DNA from: Caryophanales bacterium UBA7581
GTDB lineage: Bacteria; Bacillota_I; Bacilli_A; RFN20; CAG-826
Direction: 5' to 3'
Assembly: GCA_002477825.1 (NCBI GenBank)
Contig: DLKT01000001.1
Coordinates: 1 to 10,341 of the forward strand
Length of the DNA stretch: 10,341 nt
A program made the position numbers and the translations under genes. This document shows positions 1 to 6,924 of the stretch, piece by piece (the stretch's first letter is position 1; each line of letters opens with the position of its first letter). The notes under the pieces are model-generated. The model saw only the letters and a list, made by a program, of their open reading frames with translations. It did not search any database and was not told the DNA's origin.

Positions 1-19
1 TAAATACAATTTCCTAGTT

Positions 20-61
20 AAAAAAAAAAGAAAGAGTGATGCGAATCCACATCACTCTTTC
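20..61 (-). terminator. Intrinsic terminator of the TM2-domain gene
   Basis: A perfect 12-bp stem (30-41 with 50-61, 8-nt loop) is followed on the minus strand by about ten U residues (the A run at 20-29). It lies just downstream of the TM2 gene stop codon at 83-85, in the right orientation to end that transcript. Confidence 0.9.
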
Positions 62-82
62 TCGTTTGATTTTATTTATTTT

Positions 83-421
83 TTAATCAAAGTCCCACTT
101 TACTAACGCTTTTCCTTCATCATCCTTAAAGCTGCCACAGACAATCATGATTAAATCAATAAGTGCTCCTACTCCAAAAAGACCAAAAGTTAAAAGCCAT
201 AAAACGCCGGTTCCTATTTTCTTTACATAAAAACGATGAATACCAAGAACACCTACGAATACACATAGAATTAAAGCGATTCCTCGTGATTTATCCGAAG
301 CGTTAGGATCCAAGACTTGTCCATTTTTCTTATTCCAATTTTCATCGCAAGGACAACCACATTTTGGGCAAACCACTGCTTCATCTAATAATTGATTTCC
401 ACAATGCGAACAATATTTCAT
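83..421 (-). CDS. Zinc-ribbon / TM2-domain membrane protein
   Basis: A 112-residue protein with two parts. The N-terminus is a zinc ribbon with CxxC pairs at C4/C7 and C18/C21, plus two extra cysteines at C23 and C25. Residues about 46-98 form a TM2 domain: two hydrophobic helices joined by the family motif GIHRFY (60-65) and ending in an Asp near the second helix. TM2 proteins are small two-helix membrane proteins; their bacterial function is not well defined, so none is assigned. I chose the ATG at 419-421 rather than the one six bases upstream because the AGAAGGA ribosome site sits 6 nt before it and would abut the earlier ATG. The gene has its own terminator and a putative extended -10 promoter, and the upstream XRE gene ends in a terminator, so it is probably monocistronic. 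Confidence 0.88.
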   Translation of the reverse strand: MKYCSHCGNQLLDEAVVCPKCGCPCDENWNKKNGQVLDPNASDKSRGIALILCVFVGVLGIHRFYVKKIGTGVLWLLTFGLFGVGALIDLIMIVCGSFKDDEGKALVKWDFD

Positions 422-443
422 AAACATTCCTTCTTTCTTTTCT

Positions 444-452
444 ATTTTACCA
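444..452 (-). promoter_or_regulatory. Putative extended -10 promoter of the TM2-domain gene
   Basis: On the minus strand TGGTAAAAT gives a TGn-extended -10 element about 23 bases upstream of the chosen start codon. No good -35 box is visible; the upstream stretch is T-rich. The 5' leader would be about 15 nt. The assignment rests on motif and position only. Confidence 0.4.
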
Positions 453-473
453 TATCTCGTAGAAAAAAATTAC

Positions 474-499
474 AAAAAACACTGGGTTTTACCCCAGTG
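474..499 (-). terminator. Intrinsic terminator of the XRE membrane regulator gene
   Basis: A 7-bp stem (480-486 with 493-499, CACTGGG/CCCAGTG) is followed on the minus strand by six U residues. It starts 9 bases past the XRE stop codon (508-510) and separates that transcript from the TM2 gene. Confidence 0.85.
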
Positions 500-507
500 C
501 CTTTATT

Positions 508-1683
508 TTACTTTGTTTCTTTTTTCTTTTGTACCATTTTTATAATGGTATAGGCTAAACAAATCACGAAGCAAAGCGCTAGAATACCTACCATGATATA
601 AGCGCCTTTAGGAGAATTGAATGCTGCCGTTAATCCACCTTCGTTATAGTCTTGTTGAATGAAATCTTGGGTAGCTTCATTGAACAATATCAAACTCGCT
701 ATTAACATGAGAATTCCTACGCTATGAACTTGTGGGAATTTATATAACGCTAAGACGAGAACGAAAGAAGCAACATATAAACCAATACCCACATAGAAAG
801 TGGTTGGATAAGTTTGTAAGAATGTATAATCTTTTACTTGTGTTAATAAAAGCATTTTTGAATCCGCTTCAGCCCATGGTAAGGCGAAAATACTCAAGGT
901 CGATAATAAGAAAATACCATAGAAGAATAAATGATGTTGATAAATAAATCCTAATTGTTGTTTGGTTTTTTCTTTTGAATCATTACGGAAATAGTTAGCG
1001 AGTAACTGCGCAATTAAGCCACAAATCCCAAAGAAGAGTAAACACACAATTGTATTTAAAGAAAATTCATCTAAGGTGAATTCAACATTCATGATATTTT
1101 CTAATAATGAACCATTTCCATTATTACAGAGGGCAATCATTAAATTCGCTAAGAACAAGGCACCAAACCAAATGGAAACATTAACTCTTTGGTTATGGTA
1201 CGCTAACAAAACACTTTTAGACTGCACATCCTTATCCAATTTAGAAAGCATTAAACCTAAACCATAAACAAATAATCCCGCCACAAGAATAACAATTGAT
1301 ATTGCGTTAGCAAGTGAACGATTTTTTATTACAGAGATTAAAGGTAATAAAATAAACGCTAATAATAAGACAAAGAAAGAAACATAATTAAATATACTCC
1401 ACATTTTCTTTTTCTTTTGATAAGTCTTTTGCATTTCTTCTTTTCGCACGGTATTTCCCATTGCACCTTCTACATTTCTTTCACCATTTAAGATTTCATC
1501 AACAGAAACGGAATAGAACTCACTAATTTCCTTTAATAAAGGAATTTCTGGTAAAGCTTTTCCGCACTCCCATTTTGAAACTGTTTTACTGCTGACGTGA
1601 AAGTAATCAGCCAATTCTTGTTGGGTGAAATTCTTCTCTTTTCTTAAATTTTGAAGAAAGACACCAATTTTCATCATATCCAT
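508..1683 (-). CDS. XRE-family HTH regulator with multi-pass membrane domain
   Basis: A 391-residue protein. Residues about 6-65 form a Cro/CI-type helix-turn-helix (RKEKNFTQQELADYF, SSKTVSKWECGKALPEI), as in XRE regulators. After a charged linker rich in Lys (80-93) come about eight hydrophobic segments, roughly 98-119, 125-146, 169-187, 210-230, 250-270, 295-313, 320-336 and 361-383, and a Lys-rich tail. This suggests a one-component regulator anchored in the membrane, with the DNA-binding part in the cytoplasm; the membrane part may sense a signal, but its ligand is unknown. The first ATG is supported by AAAGGAGA about 9 bases upstream. The gene is divergent from the guanylate-kinase-like gene, and the shared spacer contains a near-palindrome that could be an operator. 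It ends in its own terminator. Confidence 0.88.
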   Translation of the reverse strand: MDMMKIGVFLQNLRKEKNFTQQELADYFHVSSKTVSKWECGKALPEIPLLKEISEFYSVSVDEILNGERNVEGAMGNTVRKEEMQKTYQKKKKMWSIFNYVSFFVLLLAFILLPLISVIKNRSLANAISIVILVAGLFVYGLGLMLSKLDKDVQSKSVLLAYHNQRVNVSIWFGALFLANLMIALCNNGNGSLLENIMNVEFTLDEFSLNTIVCLLFFGICGLIAQLLANYFRNDSKEKTKQQLGFIYQHHLFFYGIFLLSTLSIFALPWAEADSKMLLLTQVKDYTFLQTYPTTFYVGIGLYVASFVLVLALYKFPQVHSVGILMLIASLILFNEATQDFIQQDYNEGGLTAAFNSPKGAYIMVGILALCFVICLAYTIIKMVQKKKETK

Positions 1684-1723
1684 AATCTTGCTCTCCTTTT
1701 AAGCAACACCATTATCGTACATA

Positions 1724-1752
1724 ATTATAGCAAACTAAACCCATAGTGAGGA
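1724..1752 (-). promoter_or_regulatory. Putative promoter of the XRE gene
   Basis: A perfect TATAAT -10 (1724-1729, minus strand) lies 17 bases from a weak -35 (TCCTCA, 1747-1752). A second -10-like GATAAT lies 7 bases further downstream with a TTTAGT -35 at 17-bp spacing, so the exact start site is uncertain. Confidence 0.45.
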
Positions 1753-1758
1753 TGAACT

Positions 1759-1780
1759 TTATCTACTTTGAAGTGGATAA
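1759..1780. promoter_or_regulatory. 22-bp near-palindrome, candidate operator
   Basis: Half-sites TTATCTACTT and AAGTGGATAA, separated by two bases, match as an inverted repeat at 9 of 10 positions. The element lies between the divergent XRE and guanylate-kinase-like genes, just upstream of the XRE -35 box. Both the symmetry and the position suit a dimeric DNA-binding protein, possibly the XRE regulator itself. The link to any protein is inference. Confidence 0.4.
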
Positions 1781-1836
1781 CCTTAAATTCGCCATTGTTT
1801 GACAAAGAAACTCTTCTTTTATTCTTGCTTCTTCGT

Positions 1837-1842
1837 TATAAT
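1837..1842 (+). promoter_or_regulatory. Putative -10 box of the guanylate-kinase-like gene
   Basis: A perfect TATAAT lies 27 bases before the start codon, which would give a leader of about 20 nt. The hexamer 17 bases upstream (TTCTTT) is a poor -35. A perfect TTGACA at 1799-1804 is too far away (32 bp) to pair with it. Confidence 0.45.
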
Positions 1843-1869
1843 TATGATGTGTAAAGAGGGTTATTTCAT

Positions 1870-2406
1870 ATGATTATTTTAGTAGGTGCTTCCGCAAGCG
1901 GAAAAACAGAAGTCGCAAAGGAATTAAAGAAAAAATATGATATTCAAAAAGTAGTGACGCACACTACTCGTGCTCGTCGGGCGCAAGAAATTGAAGATGT
2001 GGATTATCATTTTGTTGACAAGACTCTCTTTTTACAATTAAAAGAAGAAAATTATTTTGTAGAAACTACTTTATATAATGGAAATTATTATGGCACTAGC
2101 AAAAAAGAAATTGCCGACAATAAATGTTTAATCGTTGATCCGAATGGCCTTCACGCCTTTCAAGCTTTGCATGACCCTCATATTGTTGCTTTTCTTTTAT
2201 TAGCGAGTGAAGATTTAAGAAAGCAAAGAATGTCGTTACGGGGTGACTCTATAGAAAACATTCAAAAAAGAATTGAAAATGACCGCATAAGCTTTTCTAA
2301 AGAAAATATTGGTGAAATTGACTATATTATCGATACAGAAACACTATCAATTGAAGAAGTTACTACTCTAGTGATGAAATATTATCAAGAGAAACTCAAT
2401 CATTAA
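1870..2406 (+). CDS. Guanylate-kinase-like P-loop nucleotide kinase
   Basis: A 178-residue protein of the guanylate kinase fold. It has a P-loop GASASGKT at residues 6-13, the GMP-site motif HTTRARR (31-37) followed by DYHF (45-48), a second nucleotide-site motif YNGNYYGTS (69-77), and a lid-like Arg-rich stretch with R120, R124, R134 and R139. Guanylate kinase converts GMP and ATP to GDP and ADP in the cytoplasm. The protein is shorter than typical Gmk (about 200 residues), its P-loop reads GASASGKT rather than the usual GPSGSGKS/T, and it does not sit beside the usual gmk neighbours. It may therefore be a paralog with a different substrate or role, and no symbol is given. The RBS AGAGGG lies 9 bases before the ATG. 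The only plus-strand gene here, it is followed by a good terminator. Confidence 0.8.
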   Translation: MIILVGASASGKTEVAKELKKKYDIQKVVTHTTRARRAQEIEDVDYHFVDKTLFLQLKEENYFVETTLYNGNYYGTSKKEIADNKCLIVDPNGLHAFQALHDPHIVAFLLLASEDLRKQRMSLRGDSIENIQKRIENDRISFSKENIGEIDYIIDTETLSIEEVTTLVMKYYQEKLNH

Positions 2407-2420
2407 TTATTACGTTACAT

Positions 2421-2456
2421 AAGGATAAACTTATTATGGGTTTGTCCTTTTATTTT
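2421..2456 (+). terminator. Intrinsic terminator of the guanylate-kinase-like gene
   Basis: A 10-bp stem (2421-2430 with 2440-2449, one G-U pair) is followed on the plus strand by TTTTATTTT. The T tract runs into the stop codon of the convergent membrane-protein gene at 2455-2457. Read on the minus strand the hairpin has no U run, so it should act mainly for the plus-strand gene. Confidence 0.85.
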
Positions 2457-2886
2457 AGCCAATTACATCTTCTGGGCCTTCTACCGTTGCCCCACCATGA
2501 CGGTAAATCATGACTAAGCGTAAAGTAAAGCCAATAAACACTAAGGAAGCGGCCATAAAAAAATTAAAATTAGAAGGTGTCCTTATCTTTCGAAAATTTT
2601 GATACGTTAAAATCGTAAAATATAAGGATGCTATCCATGCCACCGTAACTGCTAATAAGTTACATCTTTTTAAATACGCTAAAAAAGAAGGTGTTGCTGT
2701 ACCGTTTTTATACGCTTTTAATCGTTGTACAGCTACATATAAAACTAAAATCACAGCAAAAAGAATTAAGCAAACAAAAAAGATTTCTAAGTATCTCTTT
2801 ATATTTTCTCTTTCTTGTTCTCTTTGCTCATATTCAACATCAATGGTAGGTTGTGTTGCATAACAGTTTTCTTGGTAACCATACAT
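2455..2886 (-). CDS. Small membrane protein of unknown function
   Basis: A 143-residue protein that I do not recognise. It has a polar, Glu/Arg-rich N-terminal region (about 17-31, YEQREQERENIKR), then hydrophobic helices at roughly 33-54, 75-93 and 108-127, and a short polar tail containing Gly-Gly. No signal peptide or catalytic motif is visible. The ATG is placed by GTGAGG eight bases upstream. That ribosome site lies in the 3' arm of a hairpin that also looks like the terminator of the preceding ABC-F gene, so expression may be reduced or conditional. Orientation and close spacing (42 bases) place it at the end of the MATE-SDR-ABC-F cluster. No independent promoter was recognised; one could lie inside the end of the ABC-F gene. 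Confidence 0.75.
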   Translation of the reverse strand: MYGYQENCYATQPTIDVEYEQREQERENIKRYLEIFFVCLILFAVILVLYVAVQRLKAYKNGTATPSFLAYLKRCNLLAVTVAWIASLYFTILTYQNFRKIRTPSNFNFFMAASLVFIGFTLRLVMIYRHGGATVEGPEDVIG

Positions 2887-2924
2887 AAAAAGAGCCTCAC
2901 TCTTTATATATGAGTAAAGCTCTT
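2887..2924 (-). terminator. Terminator-like hairpin overlapping the next gene's RBS
   Basis: On the minus-strand RNA, 2924-2912 pairs with 2902-2890 in a continuous 13-bp stem (including two G-U pairs), with a 9-nt loop and a short U run that leads straight into the start codon at 2886. It begins five bases after the ABC-F stop codon. The 3' arm contains the GUGAGG ribosome binding site of the downstream membrane protein. It may be a weak terminator, an RBS-masking structure, or both. Confidence 0.65.
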
Positions 2925-2928
2925 CTTT

Positions 2929-4509
2929 TTAGAATTGTGAGGCGTAAGTTTCGACAAATTCATCATAGGTCATCATTTTATCAATGACTTGATGTTCATC
3001 AATATAAATAATACGATTAGCAACCGTAGAAAGAATTTCACGGTCATGGGTCGTGAATAATAAAACACCTTTATAATTCATCATCCCTTTATTTAAAGCG
3101 GTAATGGATTCTAAGTCGAGATGGTTAGTCGGTTCATCTAAGATGAGTAAGTTTCCAGCAATTAACATTAAGCGTGCCATCATACAGCGGACTTTTTCTC
3201 CTCCTGATAATACGCTTACACTCTTTAACGCTTCTTCACCAGAAAATAACATTCTACCTAGCCAGGATCTTAAATACGATTCATGTTGATCTTTTGAATA
3301 AGGACGTAGCCAATCGACTAACGATTCATCGCCTACAAAAAATGGAGCGATATCTTGCATTAAATAGGTAGGAGAAACCGTGATACCAAATTTAAAGTCA
3401 CCAGCATCTGCTTTTTCTCTCCCCATTAAAGTATCAAATAAAGTGGTAAGTACTAAGCTATTTTTACATAAGAACGCTACTTTATCTCCTCTTTTTAAAG
3501 TAAAGCTAACATCATGAAATAAATTATCCTTTGATAAATGATGGACTTCTAAAACATCTTGTCCGAGTTCTCTTTCAAATTTAAAATCAATAAAAGGATA
3601 ACGACGGGAAGAAGGAACAATTTCTTCTAGATTGATTTTCTCTAATTCTTTTTTTCTAGAAGTCGCTTGTTTGGATTTCGATGCATTCGCGGCAAAACGA
3701 GCGATAAAGTCTTCTAATTCTTTTTTTCTCGCTTCTTTTTTTGCATTCGTATCTTTAGCTTGTTTTAAAAGAAGTTGGCTTGATTCATACCAGAAGTCAT
3801 AATTACCAACATAAACGGTAATCTTTCCATAATCAACATCTAAGATTCTCGTACAAACTTTATTTAAAAAGTGACGGTCGTGACTTACAATAATGACGGT
3901 ATTTTGGAAATTATATAAGAAGTTTTCTAACCACATGGTCGTAATAGCGTCTAAGTGGTTCGTCGGCTCATCTAATAATAAAATATCAGGATTACCAAAA
4001 AGGGCCTGCGCTAATAAGATTTTCACTTTTTCTTTAGCGTCTAAATCTTTCATCAATTGATCTTGCTTATTGCCTTCTATCCCTAAAGAATTAAGTAAAG
4101 AGCGCGCATCGCTTTCCGCTTCATAGCCATTCATATCCGCATATTCCATTTCTAATTCGGAAGCGCGGATACCATCTTCTTCCGTGAAATCTTCTTTTTG
4201 ATATAAAGCGTCTTTTTCTTTTTGAACTTCCATCAAACGTGGATAACCATATAAAACGGTATCTAAAGCAGTATATTCATCATACGCACCTTGATCTTGT
4301 TTTAAAACGGACATTCTTTCTTTATTCGATAAAGTAACTTCTCCTTTATTAGGTTCAAGTTCACCCGAAAGAATTTTTAAAAATGTGGATTTACCGGCAC
4401 CATTTGCACCGATAATCCCATAGCAGTTATCGCTTTGAAAAGTGACACTTACATCTTTAAATAAAACACGGCCTCCAAATTGTAATGAAACGTTATGTAC
4501 TTCTAGCAT
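2929..4509 (-). CDS. ABC-F family ATPase, YkpA/YbiT type
   Basis: A 526-residue protein with two ABC ATPase domains and no membrane segments, joined by a charged linker of about 240-300 (rich in Lys, Glu and Arg), as in ABC-F proteins, which act on the ribosome rather than in transport. Domain 1 has Walker A GANGAGKST (34-42), Walker B ending in D180-E181 and the H-loop H210; its signature is degenerate, LDAKEK (156-161). Domain 2 has a full signature LSGGEK (434-439), Walker B D458-E459 and H488, but its Walker A position reads CKNSLVLTT (348-356), with Leu354 where Lys is expected. Length and motifs fit the YkpA/YbiT group; a specific antibiotic-protection role cannot be read from the sequence. 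The start has AAAGGAGA upstream. The ATG overlaps the end of the SDR gene by 7 bases, indicating translational coupling. Confidence 0.92.
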   Translation of the reverse strand: MLEVHNVSLQFGGRVLFKDVSVTFQSDNCYGIIGANGAGKSTFLKILSGELEPNKGEVTLSNKERMSVLKQDQGAYDEYTALDTVLYGYPRLMEVQKEKDALYQKEDFTEEDGIRASELEMEYADMNGYEAESDARSLLNSLGIEGNKQDQLMKDLDAKEKVKILLAQALFGNPDILLLDEPTNHLDAITTMWLENFLYNFQNTVIIVSHDRHFLNKVCTRILDVDYGKITVYVGNYDFWYESSQLLLKQAKDTNAKKEARKKELEDFIARFAANASKSKQATSRKKELEKINLEEIVPSSRRYPFIDFKFERELGQDVLEVHHLSKDNLFHDVSFTLKRGDKVAFLCKNSLVLTTLFDTLMGREKADAGDFKFGITVSPTYLMQDIAPFFVGDESLVDWLRPYSKDQHESYLRSWLGRMLFSGEEALKSVSVLSGGEKVRCMMARLMLIAGNLLILDEPTNHLDLESITALNKGMMNYKGVLLFTTHDREILSTVANRIIYIDEHQVIDKMMTYDEFVETYASQF

Positions 4510-5447
4510 ATTTTCGTGGTCTCCTTTTCTAAAACGATTTGTTTTGTATATTCAAATAATTCATTCACATTCTTTTTTGCTTTACGGCTAACTTTAATTT
4601 TATGGGGGTATCCTGACCACCCAAATAAGCCCCGTGGGCCTAAGAAAGTACCCGTCTTAATATTTTCTTGACTTGCTAATAAAGCAATGCCTAAAGAGGC
4701 TTTTTTCGGCGTATGCGTAAAAAGTGGCAATACTTTATGCGCTAAAGACATGAAGAATTTAGAAAAATGGGTATCTTTAGAAGAATAAATATTCGTTGAA
4801 GCCACACCGGGATGCATTAAAAGAATTTTTAAAGGACTATGCTCTACATAATATAAAAATAATTTCACGAGGTAGGCTTTAGAAATTGCATAATTTTTTG
4901 ATACTTTCTTTTCATCCTCTAATAGCACTTTAAAAGGTGCATTCATATGGAAATGATACGTTAAAGAAGAAACGATAATTACACGGCCTTCTTGATTCTT
5001 TTCTAAATGTGGCATTAAAAGCATTAATAAATAATACGTACCTATATAGTTTGTACCAATGGTTAAAGGAAATTGATCTTGGGTATAGGAATGCTCTTTA
5101 GGATGATAAATACCAGCATTACAAACCGTAACATCAATTTTTGGAAAGCGTTCGGTTACTTCATTAACAAAATGACGAATGCTACTAAATGAAGATTGAT
5201 CGTATAGCAGAATATGAATCATCGTATTCGGAAACTCTTTTAGTATTTTTTCTTTTGCAGCTTCTGCTTTCTTTTCATTACGGCAAGCAAAGATTAACGT
5301 AGCTTTTTTCATAGCAAAAATACGACTCGCTTCAAAGCCGATTCCACTATTGGCGCCCGTTACTAAAATAACTTTTCCTTCTAAAGAAGGAATATTTTGA
5401 TCAATGTACTTTTCAACCTTCATTCGCTTTTTCCAATTTCCTTTCAT
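4503..5447 (-). CDS. Short-chain dehydrogenase/reductase (SDR)
   Basis: A 314-residue NAD(P)-dependent oxidoreductase with a Rossmann fold. The cofactor motif TGANSGIG is at 30-37, R56 after the second strand suggests NADP(H), NAG is at 110-112, and the catalytic set is N133, S161 and Y186-xxx-K190 (YAISK). The arrangement resembles the retinol-dehydrogenase-like SDR branch; the substrate is unknown. The start is ambiguous: the first ATG overlaps the MATE gene by 35 bases and has a weak AAGG site, while the ATG at 5421-5423 (residue 9) gives a more usual N-terminus and an 11-base overlap. The gene is sandwiched in frame-overlapping fashion between the MATE and ABC-F genes, so it is almost certainly co-transcribed with them. 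It could modify or detoxify a compound handled by the exporter, but that is inference from position only. Confidence 0.9.
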   Translation of the reverse strand: MKGNWKKRMKVEKYIDQNIPSLEGKVILVTGANSGIGFEASRIFAMKKATLIFACRNEKKAEAAKEKILKEFPNTMIHILLYDQSSFSSIRHFVNEVTERFPKIDVTVCNAGIYHPKEHSYTQDQFPLTIGTNYIGTYYLLMLLMPHLEKNQEGRVIIVSSLTYHFHMNAPFKVLLEDEKKVSKNYAISKAYLVKLFLYYVEHSPLKILLMHPGVASTNIYSSKDTHFSKFFMSLAHKVLPLFTHTPKKASLGIALLASQENIKTGTFLGPRGLFGWSGYPHKIKVSRKAKKNVNELFEYTKQIVLEKETTKIC

Positions 5448-6855
5448 ACCATTTTACCTTATGATAAAGGAAAAAAGCAATGAAAGCACGTGCGATTTCT
5501 AAAAAGCGGTCTAAAAGATATAAAATCATGAGTAAGCTTGGAGTTAATCCTATGGCTCTTTGTATCGTTTCTAAAAATGGTAATTGTTCATATAAAGAAG
5601 GACACAAGAAGACAAACAAAATCACAAAAGGAACTTTAATCACTAACGAAGGAAAGATTGTAATCCAAAAATGTCCTTTGGTATAACCCGCTGAACGCAT
5701 AATAAACATTAAGTTTTGGGAATAAAAAAGAAAAGGTAAAGAAATAATTTGAAGAATAAACACTTCTTTTAAAAAAGAATCTTCACCTGTTAAGGATTGA
5801 TAAATCGGTAAAAATATGAGCATGGCTAAAGATAACACTAATGAAAAGACAATGACATAGCCTTGAATATATCTTCCATTATTTCTTGCTTCTTCAATTT
5901 TCTTTTTTCCTAAAGGAATGGCTATAAAAATGGCTGTCGCTGTTCCCATGCCACCTAATATAGCGTAAGCAATATCCGCCACTTGGTTTACAAAGTTCAT
6001 CGCTGCTAGTTCACTCGCCTGTCCTTTTGCGATTCTTGCATAAGCAAAAAACATGAGTAATAAAAAACTCTCTTGTAATAATTGACTGAGTAACACCGGC
6101 CATCCTTTTTTTAAAATATTGAATAGTTCTCCTTTATACCCTTTTTCTTTATAAAAACCTTGAATAAAATGAATGTTCTTTTTATATAGCTTATAAAGAA
6201 TGAGCGTTTCTAAAATACGGCTAAGGAAGAAAGAAACACTAATACCGATAATTTTTAAAGGTGTATAAAATAAAAGAATAAACGATAGAAGCGCATGAAA
6301 TAAAAAAGATATCGTAGTGGCTACTAAAGGATATTTCGTTTTCTTTAAATTTCTTAACATATAAGAAAACATATTCGTAATCGATAAAGGTAATAAAGAA
6401 AATAGTAAAAAAAGATAAAAAGTAGCGGTGGTATGAATAGATATTGTAGAATCCTTTGCTTGTATTAATGCTCTTAACATCGGATAACGAAAGATAAAGC
6501 CAATCACACACATTAAAAGTGCACTAAAAAAAGATAAAACCAAATTGGCTTTCATTACTTTTTTTAAAGCATCTTCTTTTTCATCCCCTAAATATTTTGC
6601 AAAGAATAAAGAACTTGTAATAGAAACCGCAAGTAAAAGGGCTTGAAATGCCAAAAAGTAACGGTTCCCGATTTGTACAAGTAACATCGATTCATGCACA
6701 TCATTTCCTTGGGATTTCACATATGCGCCCACTAAAAAAGTCTGAAAAAATGACATACCCATGGATAAGAGTTGTTGTAACGCAATAGGAAATACCAAAA
6801 GAAACAACGATCGATAAAAAGAAAAAGAGCCAAATAATTTTCTAATTCTTTTCAT
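5413..6855 (-). CDS. MATE-family multidrug/toxin exporter
   Basis: A 480-residue integral membrane protein with about twelve hydrophobic segments in two similar halves, the organisation and length of the MATE family (drug or metabolite export driven by Na+ or H+). The first segment region (FPIALQQLLSMGMSFFQT) and the loop-plus-helix pattern after it fit, but the usual acidic residue in the VDxxMVG motif of helix 1 is absent here, so this is a divergent member. The ATG at 6853-6855 is chosen because GGTGAT lies just upstream; the ATG 12 bases earlier has no ribosome site. It is the first gene of the overlapping MATE-SDR-ABC-F group. An AraC-type regulator lies upstream, separated by a terminator; no convincing promoter was found in the 70-base gap, only weak TATATC/TACTAT boxes. 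The transported substrate is unknown. Confidence 0.85.
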   Translation of the reverse strand: MKRIRKLFGSFSFYRSLFLLVFPIALQQLLSMGMSFFQTFLVGAYVKSQGNDVHESMLLVQIGNRYFLAFQALLLAVSITSSLFFAKYLGDEKEDALKKVMKANLVLSFFSALLMCVIGFIFRYPMLRALIQAKDSTISIHTTATFYLFLLFSLLPLSITNMFSYMLRNLKKTKYPLVATTISFLFHALLSFILLFYTPLKIIGISVSFFLSRILETLILYKLYKKNIHFIQGFYKEKGYKGELFNILKKGWPVLLSQLLQESFLLLMFFAYARIAKGQASELAAMNFVNQVADIAYAILGGMGTATAIFIAIPLGKKKIEEARNNGRYIQGYVIVFSLVLSLAMLIFLPIYQSLTGEDSFLKEVFILQIISLPFLFYSQNLMFIMRSAGYTKGHFWITIFPSLVIKVPFVILFVFLCPSLYEQLPFLETIQRAIGLTPSLLMILYLLDRFLEIARAFIAFFLYHKVKWYERKLEKANEG

Positions 6856-6882
6856 ATCATCACCCATGATATAGTATGTCTT

Positions 6883-6917
6883 AAAAAAAAGAAGCCATAA
6901 GCAAATGCTTATGACTT
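6883..6917 (-). terminator. Intrinsic terminator of the AraC-family gene
   Basis: An 11-bp stem (6892-6902 with 6907-6917, 4-nt loop) is followed on the minus strand by U-C-U8. It starts 8 bases after the AraC stop codon (6925-6927) and should insulate the MATE operon from AraC transcription. Confidence 0.9.
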
Positions 6918-6924
6918 TTGATTT

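Noticed and set aside
732..1267. Two plus-strand open frames (732-947 and 1076-1267) antisense to the XRE gene
   Set aside because: They lie wholly within a clear gene on the other strand, lack ribosome sites and show no domain.
1799..1804. Perfect TTGACA as the -35 of the guanylate-kinase-like gene
   Set aside because: It is 32 bp from the TATAAT box, and no -10-like hexamer lies at 16-18 bp spacing.
5413..5415. Mycoplasma-like code with TGA as Trp
   Set aside because: The MATE gene ends at TGA exactly where the next gene begins to overlap, and Trp codons elsewhere are TGG.
6239..6511. A minus-strand 90-residue frame inside the MATE gene
   Set aside because: It overlaps the MATE coding frame in another register, has no ribosome site, and its hydrophobic residues are a by-product of the T-rich membrane-protein sequence.
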